From Kocuria flava (lineage in GTDB: Bacteria; Actinomycetota; Actinomycetes; Actinomycetales; Micrococcaceae): 64,000 nucleotides of DNA. The notes beneath the pieces were generated by a model that was given only the letters and a program-made list of their open reading frames with translations, ran no database searches and was not told the DNA's origin. The stretch spans positions 2,790,001 through 2,854,000 of the forward strand of contig NZ_CP013254.1 in NCBI RefSeq assembly GCF_001482365.1, read 5' to 3'. Every line of letters begins with the position of its first letter. The first letter of the stretch is position 1. The position numbers were made by a program, and so were the translations under genes. This document shows, piece after piece, positions 15,292 to 24,214 of this stretch.

Positions 15292-15813
15292 TCAGGAGGC
15301 CGGGTCGGCCGCGGCTCCGCGGACCTCCTCGGGGGTCGTCGCGTCGGGCGAGCCGGCGTCGGTGACGGTCCCGTCCGGCTGCACGCGCAGCTTCCACCGG
15401 GCCCCGCCCAGCGTCGTGATGATGTCGGCGAGCGTGCGCCGCAGGTCCTCGTCCGTCAGCAGGCCGTCGCCCACGAGCTCTTCCTCGAGCTGGGTGGCGG
15501 CCTCCAGGACCCGCTGGCCCTCGGGGGTGATGGACACGAGGTGGCTGCGCCGGTCGCGCACGTTCTTCGAGCGCGTCACGTGCCCGTGCAGCTCGAGGCG
15601 GTGGAGCGTCTTGCCCATGGTCTGGGCCTGGACGCGCACGCGGTGGGCCAGCTGGGCCTGGGTCATGCTCCCCGCCGTCCGCAGGACGTCGAGGGCCATG
15701 ACCCCGGCGTGCGTGACGCCGAGGGAGGCCAGCCGCTCGTTCCACGCGTGCTCCACGAGCCGGGCCGCAGTGGAGAGCAGTCGGTTGGTCGGCCATTGAG
15801 TGGTGAAAGGCAT
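15292..15813 (-). CDS. MarR family transcriptional regulator
   Basis: A 173-residue winged-helix regulator. The DNA-binding part runs from about residue 50 (SMTQAQLAHRVRVQAQTMGKTLHRLELHGHV) into the wing VRDRRSHLVSITPEGQRVL, the usual MarR pattern, followed by a disordered acidic tail. Such proteins are dimeric repressors of efflux, stress or catabolic genes. ATG 15813 has TAGACT seven bases upstream, so it is probably leaderless. A small palindrome CTAAG-CAAA-CTTAG (15857-15870) about 45 bases upstream could be its operator. There is no obvious co-regulated neighbour; the Bcp peroxiredoxin is divergent, which may hint at an oxidative-stress link. Confidence 0.88.
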   Translation of the reverse strand: MPFTTQWPTNRLLSTAARLVEHAWNERLASLGVTHAGVMALDVLRTAGSMTQAQLAHRVRVQAQTMGKTLHRLELHGHVTRSKNVRDRRSHLVSITPEGQRVLEAATQLEEELVGDGLLTDEDLRRTLADIITTLGGARWKLRVQPDGTVTDAGSPDATTPEEVRGAAADPAS

Positions 15814-15820
15814 GGCCAGC

Positions 15821-15826
15821 AGTCTA
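15821..15826 (-). promoter_or_regulatory. -10 hexamer, leaderless promoter (marR)
   Basis: TAGACT on the minus strand, seven bases (GCTGGCC) and then ATG 15813. Confidence 0.6.
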
Positions 15827-15856
15827 CCGATTCATCAGTCGCAAATCAGCACCCTG

Positions 15857-15870
15857 CTAAGCAAACTTAG
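15857..15870. promoter_or_regulatory. Possible MarR operator
   Basis: CTAAG-CAAA-CTTAG inverted repeat in an A/T-rich island (15828-15890), in the space shared by the divergent marR and bcp genes. It sits about 30 bases upstream of the marR -10 hexamer. Confidence 0.4.
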
Positions 15871-16053
15871 GATTGTTTCACCGCCCGTGAACGCCCCGGC
15901 CCCGCCGCCCGGGCTCCCGGGCGGGCCGTCCGGTCCGCGTCCCGGGGCGCGGGCGGACCTCCCCCGCTCCCCCGCCGCGGCGCACCGGAGGAGGGGCGCC
16001 GGGGCCGCCCCGGGGCGCCCGCGGTGGGCGCGCCGGGGCAGCCGCGGGGCCGG

Positions 16054-16059
16054 TAGGGT
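16054..16059 (+). promoter_or_regulatory. -10 element of bcp
   Basis: TAGGGT; predicted start near 16066, leader of about 50 bases ending in GGAGG before TTG 16119. Confidence 0.4.
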
Positions 16060-16118
16060 GCGGAGCACGACCCGTTGCGCGGCGCCGCACGCCGCCCGAG
16101 ACCCCGCGGAGGACCCCC

Positions 16119-16592
16119 TTGGCAGCACGCCTCGAACCCGGCCGGCCGGCCCCCGACTTCACCCTGCCCGACGCCACGGGCAGGCCCGTCTCGCTGGCCG
16201 AGCACCACGGCCGGCGCACCATCGTCTACTTCTACCCGCGCGCCTCCACCCCGGGGTGCACCACCCAGGCCTGCGACTTCCGCGACAGCCTCGCCCGCTT
16301 CACCGCCGAGGGCTTCGCGGTGCTCGGCGTGTCGCCGGACGCCCCCGAGGCCCTGGCCCGCTTCGCCGAGGAGCAGTCCCTGGACTTCCCGCTGCTCTCC
16401 GACCCCGACCACGCCGTGGCCGAGGCCTGGGGGGCGTGGGGGGAGAAGAAGAACTACGGGAAGACCTACGAGGGACTCATCCGCTCCACGGTCGTGGTCG
16501 GTCCCGACGGCACCGTCGAGCTCGCCCAGTACAACGTGCGCGCCACCGGCCACGTCGCGAAGCTGCGGCGGGACCTCGGCCTCCAGCCCTGA
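16119..16592 (+). CDS. bcp: Bcp/PrxQ-type thioredoxin-dependent peroxiredoxin
   Basis: A 157-residue single-domain peroxiredoxin that reduces peroxides in the cytoplasm with electrons from thioredoxin. The active site is STPGCTTQACDFRD: peroxidatic Cys47 and, five residues on, resolving Cys52, as in Bcp. The APDFTLPD start and the YGKTYEGLIRSTVVVGPDG core are typical. The start is a TTG: GGAGG lies eight bases upstream, no ATG or GTG is suitably placed, and the length then matches the family. Transcribed away from the MarR gene and just ahead of tRNA-Leu. Confidence 0.93.
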   Translation: MAARLEPGRPAPDFTLPDATGRPVSLAEHHGRRTIVYFYPRASTPGCTTQACDFRDSLARFTAEGFAVLGVSPDAPEALARFAEEQSLDFPLLSDPDHAVAEAWGAWGEKKNYGKTYEGLIRSTVVVGPDGTVELAQYNVRATGHVAKLRRDLGLQP

Positions 16593-16608
16593 GCCGGGGA
16601 CGGGCGCT

Positions 16609-16614
16609 AGGATG
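16609..16614 (+). promoter_or_regulatory. -10 element of tRNA-Leu
   Basis: TAGGAT, 22 bases before the tRNA-Leu gene. Confidence 0.4.
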
Positions 16615-16636
16615 ACGGGGGCCCGCCGGGGCCCCG

Positions 16637-16723
16637 GCGCGAGTGGTGGAACTGGCAGACACGCAGGATTTAGGTTCCTGTGCCCTGACCGGCGTGCGGG
16701 TTCGAGTCCCGCCTCGCGCACCA
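16637..16723 (+). tRNA. tRNA-Leu (TAG)
   Basis: A class II tRNA of 87 bases with CCA. Acceptor GCGCGAG pairs with CTCGCGC; the anticodon stem-loop CAGGA-TTTAGGT-TCCTG gives TAG; a long variable arm precedes the T arm GCGGG-TTCGAGT-CCCGC. CCA is encoded at 16721-16723. Confidence 0.94.
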
Positions 16724-16799
16724 CCGCCGCGGGCCCGCCGGGCCCGCGGCGCCCGGCACCGTCCCACCACCGAGTTCCCGCGAGGCGGCGAAGCACCCG

Positions 16800-18446
16800 A
16801 TGATCCCCTGGCGTTCCCCCCGCGGCCCGGCCGCCCTGCTCCTCGTCGCGGTGCTGGGCACGCTCGCGGGCTGCGCCGGGGCGGAGGAGCCCGACGACGC
16901 GGCCGCCGTCCCCGAGCGCCGCTTCGTCTTCGCCAACGCCGCCGCCGCCCCCACGCTGGACCCCGCCCTGCCGAGCACCCTGGAGACCTCGCGGATCGCC
17001 GCCCAGGTCCTCGAGGGGCTCGTGGGGGCCGACCCGTCCACCGGCGAACCGGTGCCCGCGCTGGCGACCTCGTGGGAGGTCTCCGAGGACGGGCGCAGCT
17101 ACGTCTTCGAGCTGCGCCGGGACGTGCGCTTCCACGACGGCACCGTGCTCGACGCCGGTGCCGTGTGCGCCAATTTCGAGCGGTGGGCCGGCCTGGGCGC
17201 CGACGCCGGGCGCACGACCTTCGACACGGTCTTCCGCACCAACACCCCCGGCACGGACCCGGTGTACGAGGGCTGCACCGCGGAGGACCCCGGCACCGTG
17301 ACCCTGGACCTGGCGCGCCGGCACACCCCGACGCTGCGGGCGCTGACCCAGCCCGCCTTCGGCATCGCCTCCCCCGCCGCCCTGGCCGCCGGCACCCAGG
17401 GCACCCACCCGGTGGGCACGGGACCCTTCCGCTACGAGTCCGGGGACGGGCGGCACCTGGTGCTGCGCGCGCACGACGGGTACTGGGGCGAGCTCGGCGA
17501 GATCGGCACGCTCGAGTTCCGCACCGTCCCCGAGGCGCAGCTGCGCTACGTGGCCCTGCGGCGGGGCGAGGTCGACGGCTACGACCAGGTCGGGCTGGAG
17601 TCCTTCGTGCCCCTCGCCCGCCACGGGATCCAGGTGCTGCAGCGCGACCCGTACTCGGTCTCCTACCTCGGCATCAACCAGGCCGTCCCGCCGCTCGACG
17701 ACCCGCAGGTGCGCACCGCGCTCGCGGCCGCCGTGGACCGGTCGATGATCGTGCGCGAGCACTACCCCGACGGCACCCGGGTGGCCGACGACTTCCTCCC
17801 GGCCCGCTTCGCCATGGACGGCACCGAGGCCGCCCTGCCCGCCTACGACCCGCAGCGGGCCCGGGAGCTGCTGGCCGAGTCCGGCTACGACGGCGAGCCC
17901 CTGCGGTTCTACTACCCGCGTGAGACCTCCCGGCCCTACATGCAGGAGCCGGAGAAGGTCTACGCCGACATCGCCGCGCAGCTGGTGCGGGCCGGGTTCA
18001 CCGTCGAGCCCGTCCCGGTGGCGTGGTCGGACGGCTACGTCGAGAAGGTCCAGGACCCCGACGGCGACCACGCCCTGCACCTGCTGGGCTGGAACGGCGG
18101 GCACCGCGACCCCGACTACTTCATGGCCCCGCTCTTCGGCGCCGCCCACGGCGAGTTCGGCCTGGACCGGCCCTCCCTGTTCGCCGCCGTGGACGACGCC
18201 GCGGCGATGCCCGACGGCGAGGCCCGGTCCCGCGCCTACGCCCGGCTCAACGACCGCGTGACGCGGCTGCTGCCGGCCGTCCCCCTGGCCCACCCGGTCT
18301 CCGCCGTGGCCGTGGCCGGCTCGGTGGCCTCGTTCCCGCTGACCTCCACGGGCTACGAGGAGTTCAACGACGTGCGCCTGCACCCGGCGGGCCCCGACGG
18401 CACCGGGAGCGCCTCCCCGGCGGAGCCGGCCGGGGACGGCGGCTGA
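16800..18446 (+). CDS. ABC transporter substrate-binding lipoprotein (family 5, peptide type)
   Basis: A 548-residue exported protein of the SBP_bac_5 family (DppA/OppA-like). A lipoprotein signal peptide with lipobox LAGC puts Cys25 at the lipid-anchored N-terminus. Next come the family features: FVFANAAAAPTLDPAL, LVGADPSTGEPVPALATSWEVSEDGRS-type repeats, and a C-terminal lobe with LLGWNGGHRDPDYFM. It should bind oligopeptides or similar solutes outside the membrane and pass them to an ABC importer. No permease or ATPase gene is next to it, so it is an orphan binding protein here. ATG 16800 is chosen because the signal peptide begins at once; its ribosome site is weak. Confidence 0.9.
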   Translation: MIPWRSPRGPAALLLVAVLGTLAGCAGAEEPDDAAAVPERRFVFANAAAAPTLDPALPSTLETSRIAAQVLEGLVGADPSTGEPVPALATSWEVSEDGRSYVFELRRDVRFHDGTVLDAGAVCANFERWAGLGADAGRTTFDTVFRTNTPGTDPVYEGCTAEDPGTVTLDLARRHTPTLRALTQPAFGIASPAALAAGTQGTHPVGTGPFRYESGDGRHLVLRAHDGYWGELGEIGTLEFRTVPEAQLRYVALRRGEVDGYDQVGLESFVPLARHGIQVLQRDPYSVSYLGINQAVPPLDDPQVRTALAAAVDRSMIVREHYPDGTRVADDFLPARFAMDGTEAALPAYDPQRARELLAESGYDGEPLRFYYPRETSRPYMQEPEKVYADIAAQLVRAGFTVEPVPVAWSDGYVEKVQDPDGDHALHLLGWNGGHRDPDYFMAPLFGAAHGEFGLDRPSLFAAVDDAAAMPDGEARSRAYARLNDRVTRLLPAVPLAHPVSAVAVAGSVASFPLTSTGYEEFNDVRLHPAGPDGTGSASPAEPAGDGG

Positions 18447-18498
18447 GCGCCCCCGGGCGGCGGGCGGCGCGCATTCGGGAATCGTCCGGGCCGGGCGC

Positions 18499-18504
18499 TA
18501 GGGT
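18499..18504 (+). promoter_or_regulatory. -10 element of mqo
   Basis: TAGGGT; predicted start near 18511, leader of about 50 bases. Confidence 0.4.
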
Positions 18505-18562
18505 GAGTGCCGACCACCACCGGCGCACCGCGGCGCCGGTCGTTCAACGGGAGCAACGAACT

Positions 18563-20047
18563 GTGACTTCACCTCAGACCACGGAATCGACCGACGTCCT
18601 GCTCATCGGCGGCGGGATCATGAGCGCCACCCTCGGCGTGTTCCTCAAGGAGCTCGAGCCGGAGTGGGACATCACCCTGCTGGAGCGCCTCGACCAGGTC
18701 GGCGCCGAGAGTTCGAACGTGTGGAACAACGCCGGCACCGGTCACTCCGCCCTGTGCGAGCTCAACTACGCCCCGCAGGCCGCCGACGGCTCGGTGGACC
18801 CGGCCAAGGCGCTGAGCATCAACGAGCAGTTCCAGGTCTCCCGCCAGTTCTGGGCGACCCTCGTCTCCGAGGGCAAGCTGCAGGACCCGCGCACCTTCCT
18901 CAACCCCGTCCCGCACATGTCGCTCGTCTTCGGCGACGACCACGCCGAGTACCTGCGCCGCCGCCACGAGGCGTTCAAGCCGCACAAGCTCTTCGAGCGC
19001 ATGGAGTTCACCGAGGACCGCGAGCGCATCGCCGAGTGGGCGCCGCTGACCATGCACGGCCGCGGCGCCGGCCGCGTGGCCGCCTCGTGGTCCCCCGAGG
19101 GCACGGACGTGGACTTCGGCGAGCTCACCCGCCAGCAGGTCGCCCACCTGGTCTCCCGCGGCGGGCAGGTCCGGTACGGGCAGCAAGTCGTGGACCTCGA
19201 CCGGCAGGGCGACGGCACCTGGGTCGCGCGGGTGCGCAACCGGCTCAACAAGGAGGACGACCGCCTGGTGCGGGCCCGGTTCGTCTTCGTGGGCGCCGGC
19301 GGCGGCGCCCTGCCGCTGCTGCAGAAGTCGGGCATCCCCGAGGTCCGCGGCTTCGGCGGCTTCCCCGTCTCCGGGCTGTGGCTGCGCAACACCGACGAGG
19401 CGGTGGCCTCCCAGCACAACGCCAAGGTCTACGGGCAGGCCTCCGTGGGCGCCCCGCCCATGTCCGTCCCGCACCTGGACACCCGCTTCGAGCACGGCCG
19501 CCGGGCCCTGCTCTTCGGCCCCTACGGCGGATTCAAGCCGAACTTCCTCAAGCAGGGCTCGTTCCTGGACCTGCCCCGCTCCGTGAAGGCCCACAACCTC
19601 TACCCCATGACCCGGGCGGGCCTGGCCAACCTCGACCTCGTCAAGTACCTGCTGAGCGAGCTCGCGAAGTCCAAGAACGAGCGCGTCGAGGCGCTGCAGC
19701 AGTTCTACCCCACCGCCGACGGCTCCCAGTGGGAGCTCGTGGAGGCCGGCCAGCGCGTGCAGGTGATGAAGCGCGACCCGAAGAAGGGCGGGGTGCTCCA
19801 GTTCGGCACCGAGCTGATCACCGCCGCCGACGGCTCCATCGCCGGCCTGCTGGGGGCCTCCCCCGGCGCCTCGACCGCCGTGCCGATCATGCTCAACCTG
19901 CTCGCCAAGGCCTTCCCGGCGCGCATGCCCGGCTGGGAGACCCGCCTCAAGGAGCTCGTGCCCTCCTACGGGGTCAAGCTCGACGAGAACCCGCAGCTGG
20001 CCGACGAGGTCACGGGCCACACCGCCCGGGTGCTCGGCATCGGCTGA
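18563..20047 (+). CDS. mqo: Malate:quinone oxidoreductase
   Basis: A 494-residue peripheral membrane flavoprotein that oxidises malate to oxaloacetate and passes electrons to the quinone pool, bypassing NAD-dependent malate dehydrogenase. The FAD-binding motif is LLIGGGIMSATLGVFL near residue 15, followed by the Mqo-typical NVWNNAGTGHSALCELNY and a C-terminal LLGASPGASTAVPIML. GTG 18563 (VTSPQTTESTDV) is chosen because GGGAG lies at suitable spacing and the flavin motif follows directly. The gene stands alone and ends at a perfect hairpin (20082-20115). Confidence 0.96.
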   Translation: MTSPQTTESTDVLLIGGGIMSATLGVFLKELEPEWDITLLERLDQVGAESSNVWNNAGTGHSALCELNYAPQAADGSVDPAKALSINEQFQVSRQFWATLVSEGKLQDPRTFLNPVPHMSLVFGDDHAEYLRRRHEAFKPHKLFERMEFTEDRERIAEWAPLTMHGRGAGRVAASWSPEGTDVDFGELTRQQVAHLVSRGGQVRYGQQVVDLDRQGDGTWVARVRNRLNKEDDRLVRARFVFVGAGGGALPLLQKSGIPEVRGFGGFPVSGLWLRNTDEAVASQHNAKVYGQASVGAPPMSVPHLDTRFEHGRRALLFGPYGGFKPNFLKQGSFLDLPRSVKAHNLYPMTRAGLANLDLVKYLLSELAKSKNERVEALQQFYPTADGSQWELVEAGQRVQVMKRDPKKGGVLQFGTELITAADGSIAGLLGASPGASTAVPIMLNLLAKAFPARMPGWETRLKELVPSYGVKLDENPQLADEVTGHTARVLGIG

Positions 20048-20081
20048 CCGCCCCGCCCCGCCGCGCCCGCGGCGGGTGCCC

Positions 20082-20115
20082 GACGGGGCCCGGACCGCGC
20101 GGTCCGGGCCCCGTC
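20082..20115 (+). terminator. Hairpin terminator after mqo
   Basis: GACGGGGCCCGGACCGC and its exact complement, 17 bases each, folding with an effective four-base loop; 34 bases after the stop codon. Confidence 0.7.
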
Positions 20116-20163
20116 GTCGTCCCCGGGCGCCTCCCCGGCCGCGGGGCTGTCGGGGCGGAGCGC

Positions 20164-20169
20164 TACGCT
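20164..20169 (+). promoter_or_regulatory. -10 element of the RND gene
   Basis: TACGCT; predicted start near 20176, leader of about 50 bases ending in GAGGAG before GTG 20228. Confidence 0.35.
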
Positions 20170-20227
20170 GGGACGCGTCCGCGCCCGGTCCCGCACCGGG
20201 CGCCCTGCCTGCCGCCGAGGAGCCCGC

Positions 20228-23200
20228 GTGTTCCAGCTCGCCCGCACGTCCATGGCCAACCGCGCCCTGATCGTGCTCATCACGCTGTTCGTCGCCCTCT
20301 TCGGGGTGCTCAGCCTGCGGTCCATGAAGCAGGAGCTGATCCCCTCCCTCGAGATCCCCGCGATCAGCGTGGTGGCCGCCATGCCCGGCGCCTCCGCCGA
20401 GGTCGTCGACGAGCAGGTGGGCCGCCCGCTCGAGCGCGCCCTGAGCATCGTCGAGGGGCTGGAGAGCTCGAGCTCGACCTCCCGCGGCGGGCTCTCGAGC
20501 CTCCGGCTCGGCTTCGAGTACGGCACCGACCTGGACCGGGCCCGCAACCAGGTCGAGCGGGCCATCGCCAACGTCCGGCCGCAGCTGCCCGAGGACGTCG
20601 AGCCGACCGCGTTCGCCGGGTCCGTCGCGGACCTGCCGATCGTCTACCTCGCCGTCGCCTCCGACGAGGGCCTCAGCGCCCTGGGCGCCGACCTCGGGCG
20701 GCTCACCGTCCCGGACCTGCAGGAGATCGAGGGCGTGCGCTCGGCGGAGGTCAGCGGCGCCCCGGAGCAGGTCGTCTCGATCCTGCCGGACCCGGCCGCG
20801 CTGGCCCGCGCCGGCGCCGGGCCCGCGGACATCCGCACCGCCCTCGAGGAGAGCGGCGGGCTGGTGCCGGTGGGCACGGTCGAGGACGGTCGCACGAGCG
20901 TCCCCGTGCAGGCCGGCTCGCCCCTGGACTCCCTCGAGGCGGTGGCGGCGGTGCCGCTGCCGCGCTCGCCGGAGGCCCCGCAGGACGCCGCCCCGGCGAC
21001 CGTCGGCGCGGTGGCCGAGGTCCGCCTCGAGGACCGCGAGGCGACCTCGATCACCCGCACCAACGGTGCCCCCACCCTCGCGATCTCCGTGACCAAGACC
21101 CCGGACGGGGACACGGTGACGATCTCCCGCGCGGTGCGGGAGATGATCCCGCGGCTGGAGGAGCAGCTCGGGGCGGGCGCGCGGATCACCGTGGTCTTCG
21201 ACCAGGCGCCCTACATCGAGCAGTCCATCCACGACCTGACGGTCGAGGGCCTGCTCGGCCTGGGCTTCGCCGTGCTCGTCATCCTGGTCTTCCTCGCGTC
21301 GCTGCGCTCGACCCTCGTCACCGCCGTGTCGATCCCCCTGTCCCTGCTCGCGACGTTCATCGGGATCGGTGCGCTGGGCTACTCCCTCAACCTGCTGACC
21401 CTCGCCGCGATCACCCTGTCGGTCGGGCGCGTCGTGGACGACTCGATCGTGGTGATCGAGAACATCAAGCGCCACTACGGCCTCGTGGACCTCACGGCCG
21501 GCCCCGGCGCGAAGCGGGCGGCGATCCTGACCGCGGTGCGGGAGGTCGCCGGGGCGATCACCGCCTCGACGCTGATCACCGTGGCCGTGTTCGTCCCCAT
21601 CGCGTTCGTGGGCGACGTCACCGGTGAGCTCTTCCGCCCGTTCGCCCTGACCACGACCATCGCGCTGCTGTCCTCCCTCGTGGTCTCCCTGACGATCGTG
21701 CCCGTGCTCGCCTACTGGTTCCTGCGCGACCCCCGGCTGGCCCGCCGCCGCGCCGCCCCCCGCCCCGCCCCCTGGGCCGGGGGCGCGGCCGAGGCCCCCA
21801 CCCGCCTGGCCCGCGGCTACCTGCCGGTCCTGCGGGCCACCCAGCGCCGGCCGTGGGCCACACTCGCGGTCTCCGTGCTGCTGCTGGCCGGCACCGCGGC
21901 CCTGCTGCCGGTGCTGCCCACCAACCTCCTCGGCGACACCGGCCAGAACACCATGACGGTCGACCAGGACCTGCCCGCCGGGACGGCGCTGGAGGTCACC
22001 TCCGAGCAGGCCGCCCGCGCCGAGCAGGTGCTCGCGGACACGGCGGGGATCGAGGACGTCCAGGTCACGATGGGCACCGGCGGCGGGCTCTCCGCCTTCC
22101 TGCCCGGCGGCGGCCCGAACTCCGCCACGTACTCGATCACCACCGACGCCGAGCGCAACCAGGAGCAGCTGCGCCGCACCGTGGGCGAGCGGCTGGCGGC
22201 CCTCGAGGGCGCCGGGGAGTTCACCGTGCGCGGGGCCCAGGGCTTCACGAGCAGCGACGTGGAGATCGAGATCACGGCCCCCGACCGCGCGGCTCTCGAG
22301 GCCGCCGACCGGGCCGTGGTCGAGGCCGTGCGGGGCGTGGACGCCGCCGCCCAGGTCTCCTCCAACCTGGCCGCGACCCAGCCCACCGTGGTCGTCACCG
22401 TCGACCGCGCGGCCGCCGCCGCGCGCGGGCTGAGCGAGGAGCAGGTCACCGGCGCGCTGGCCGGCACCGTCAACCCCCTGCCCGCCGGTTCGGTCGAGCT
22501 GGACGCGGACACCGTGCCCGTGACCGTCGGGGAGGGCCGCGACGTCGAGGACGTGGCCGAGCTGCGGCGCCTGCCCGTGCCCGCCGGCGGCGGCGCCGTC
22601 CCGCTCGAGGAGGTGGCCGACGTCGAGGAGGTCCTCTCCGTGGAGGAGATCACCTCGAGCGGCGACCGGCGCACCGCCACCGTGTCCGTCACCCCCGCCG
22701 GCGACGACCTCGGCGCGACGAGCGCCGCCGTGGCGGAGGCCCTCGCCGGCGCGCGGCTGCCCGAGGGGGCCGCCGCGGAGCTCGGCGGGGCCGCCTCCGA
22801 GCAGGAGACCACGTTCCGCCAGCTCGGCCTGGCCGTGCTCGCCGCCGTCGCCATCGTCTACGTGGTGCTCGTGGCCGCGTTCAAGTCGCTGGTCCAGCCC
22901 CTGATCCTGCTCGTGTCCATCCCCTTCGCGGCCACCGGCGCCGTCCTGGCGCTGCTGGCCACCGGGGTGCCCCTGGGCCTGGCCTCGCTCGTGGGCGTGC
23001 TCATGCTCGTGGGCATCGTGGTGACCAACGCGGTCGTGCTCATCGACCTCATCAACCGGTACCGCGGCCCGGAGCACGGGATGGGCCTCGAGGAGGCGGT
23101 CGAGAAGGGCGCCGCCCGGCGCCTGCGCCCGATCGTGATGACCGCCCTGGCGACCGTCCTGGCCATGACCCCCATGGCGCTCGGGCTCACCGGCCGGGGC

Positions 23201-23377
23201 AGCTTCATCTCCCAGCCCCTCGCCGTCGTCGTGATCGGCGGGCTCGTCTCCTCGACGCTGCTGACCCTCGTGCTCGTGCCCGTGCTCTACCGCCTCGTGG
23301 AGGCCGGCAAGCAGCGCCGGGCCGCCCGCCGCGAGGAGCGCATCAGCCGGCTGGCCGCCGCCCGGCAGGGCCGCTGA
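20228..23377 (+). CDS. RND family efflux transporter (HAE1/SwrC-like)
   Basis: A 1049-residue proton-driven exporter. The first transmembrane helix is near residues 11-31, a large extracytoplasmic loop follows, and five more helices begin around 337. The family's proton-relay motif appears as GRVVDDSIVVIENI near residue 402. The second half repeats the plan, with helices from about 866 and VGVLMLVGIVVTNAVVLIDL. It resembles AcrB/SwrC more than mycobacterial MmpL proteins. No periplasmic adaptor is encoded next to it, as is usual for Gram-positive members. GTG 20228 follows GAGGAG. Substrate unknown: drugs, surfactants or lipids are possible. A MarR regulator gene follows 300 bases later in the same direction. 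Confidence 0.93.
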   Translation: MFQLARTSMANRALIVLITLFVALFGVLSLRSMKQELIPSLEIPAISVVAAMPGASAEVVDEQVGRPLERALSIVEGLESSSSTSRGGLSSLRLGFEYGTDLDRARNQVERAIANVRPQLPEDVEPTAFAGSVADLPIVYLAVASDEGLSALGADLGRLTVPDLQEIEGVRSAEVSGAPEQVVSILPDPAALARAGAGPADIRTALEESGGLVPVGTVEDGRTSVPVQAGSPLDSLEAVAAVPLPRSPEAPQDAAPATVGAVAEVRLEDREATSITRTNGAPTLAISVTKTPDGDTVTISRAVREMIPRLEEQLGAGARITVVFDQAPYIEQSIHDLTVEGLLGLGFAVLVILVFLASLRSTLVTAVSIPLSLLATFIGIGALGYSLNLLTLAAITLSVGRVVDDSIVVIENIKRHYGLVDLTAGPGAKRAAILTAVREVAGAITASTLITVAVFVPIAFVGDVTGELFRPFALTTTIALLSSLVVSLTIVPVLAYWFLRDPRLARRRAAPRPAPWAGGAAEAPTRLARGYLPVLRATQRRPWATLAVSVLLLAGTAALLPVLPTNLLGDTGQNTMTVDQDLPAGTALEVTSEQAARAEQVLADTAGIEDVQVTMGTGGGLSAFLPGGGPNSATYSITTDAERNQEQLRRTVGERLAALEGAGEFTVRGAQGFTSSDVEIEITAPDRAALEAADRAVVEAVRGVDAAAQVSSNLAATQPTVVVTVDRAAAAARGLSEEQVTGALAGTVNPLPAGSVELDADTVPVTVGEGRDVEDVAELRRLPVPAGGGAVPLEEVADVEEVLSVEEITSSGDRRTATVSVTPAGDDLGATSAAVAEALAGARLPEGAAAELGGAASEQETTFRQLGLAVLAAVAIVYVVLVAAFKSLVQPLILLVSIPFAATGAVLALLATGVPLGLASLVGVLMLVGIVVTNAVVLIDLINRYRGPEHGMGLEEAVEKGAARRLRPIVMTALATVLAMTPMALGLTGRGSFISQPLAVVVIGGLVSSTLLTLVLVPVLYRLVEAGKQRRAARREERISRLAAARQGR

Positions 23378-23396
23378 GCCCCCGCACACCGCGCCG

Positions 23397-23445
23397 GTCC
23401 GGCGCCGCCGTCGGGGGTCGCCCCGTCCGGCGCCGCCGTCGGGGG
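23397..23445 (+). repeat. Two-copy 21-base direct repeat
   Basis: GTCCGGCGCCGCCGTCGGGG(G) occurs at 23397-23417 and again at 23425-23445, just after the RND gene. It is GC-rich and may simply be a local duplication. Confidence 0.6.
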
Positions 23446-23667
23446 CCTCCGGTCCGGGCCGGGGCGCAGGAGGGAAGGCCGGCGCTCCGTGCGCTCTTTC
23501 GTGGACGTGACCACCGTCCCCCCGGCCGGCCCGCGGCCCCCGCGGCGGTGTCGCTCCTGGTCACCCCGGGATCCGGCCCCCGGCGTCCGCGGGGCACCGG
23601 CGCACGGGCCGGGAGGGGCCCCCGAAGGGGGGACACCGGGGGCGAACACGTCCATGAAACGCACCCG

Positions 23668-23673
23668 TAGCAT
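23668..23673 (+). promoter_or_regulatory. -10 hexamer, leaderless promoter (second marR)
   Basis: TAGCAT, six bases (GTGAGT) and then GTG 23680. An in-frame GTG at 23674 touches the hexamer and would be upstream of the expected transcript start. Confidence 0.55.
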
Positions 23674-23679
23674 GTGAGT

Positions 23680-24138
23680 GTGCCCCGCAGAGAGACAGAT
23701 CGAGTGCAGATCAGCGCCGACGCCTGGGAGGCCCTCTACAGGGCCCAGGTGGCGGTGATGCGGCGTCTGCAGCGACACCCCGAGTTCGCGGAGCTCTCCG
23801 CCCGCGAGTACGACGTGCTCTTCAACCTCTCCCGTGCCGACGAGGCGGGGATGCGGCTCAACGAGCTCAACGAGTACGTGCTGCTCACCCAGTCGAGCCT
23901 CAGCCGCATGCTGGAGCGGCTCGAGCTCAAGGGCCTCGTGCACCGCTGGCAGGACCCGCAGGACCTGCGCGGGCTGCGGATCCGGCTCACCGACCGCGGC
24001 CGGGCGATGCAGGGCCAGATCGCCGAGCAGTTCCGCCGGCACGTCCACGAGCTGATGTCCGCCGGCCTCGACGCCGACGAGCTGAAGATCCTCACCCGAC
24101 TGGCCGACCGGCTCCGCGAGGCCGTCGGCGAGCTCTGA
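23680..24138 (+). CDS. MarR family transcriptional regulator
   Basis: A 152-residue regulator with a complete winged helix: REYDVLFNLSRA, then MRLNELNEYVLLTQSSLSRMLERLELKGLV (recognition helix), and the wing WQDPQDLRGLRIRLTDRGR. GTG 23680 is preferred to the GTG two codons earlier because it sits six bases after TAGCAT. It follows the RND exporter in the same direction and precedes the YihY gene, so control of the exporter is possible. A palindrome overlapping the yihY promoter (24215-24230) is another candidate target. Neither link is shown by the sequence. Confidence 0.88.
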   Translation: MPRRETDRVQISADAWEALYRAQVAVMRRLQRHPEFAELSAREYDVLFNLSRADEAGMRLNELNEYVLLTQSSLSRMLERLELKGLVHRWQDPQDLRGLRIRLTDRGRAMQGQIAEQFRRHVHELMSAGLDADELKILTRLADRLREAVGEL

Positions 24139-24214
24139 GCCGCCCGGCCCGCACGGGGCCGCTCCCCCGCCGCCCGGTGGTCGTCCCGGGCCGGCGTCCC
24201 CGGCCGGCGCATTC

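Larger units (their letters stand above)
23378..23679 (+). other. Gap between the RND gene and marR
   Basis: Contains the 21-base direct repeat near its start and the leaderless marR promoter at its end (TAGCAT 23668-23673). I see no coding frame and no clear terminator. Confidence 0.5.

Noticed and set aside
14810..15799. A long plus-strand frame starting at a TTG near tRNA-Lys
   Set aside because: It runs through the tRNA and antisense to marR with biased composition; the upstream hexamer is more likely a tRNA promoter.
15867..18383. An 838-residue minus-strand frame
   Set aside because: Antisense to bcp, tRNA-Leu and the binding-lipoprotein gene; crosses a tRNA and has only shadow composition.
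18569..23389. A 1606-residue open frame on the minus strand
   Set aside because: It lies antisense to mqo and the RND gene, has repetitive Gly/His/Asp/Arg-rich composition and no domain; such frames are expected opposite GC-rich coding DNA.
23397..23445. The 21-base repeat as part of a larger repeat family
   Set aside because: I found only two adjacent copies in the window; it is most likely a local duplication of GC-rich sequence.
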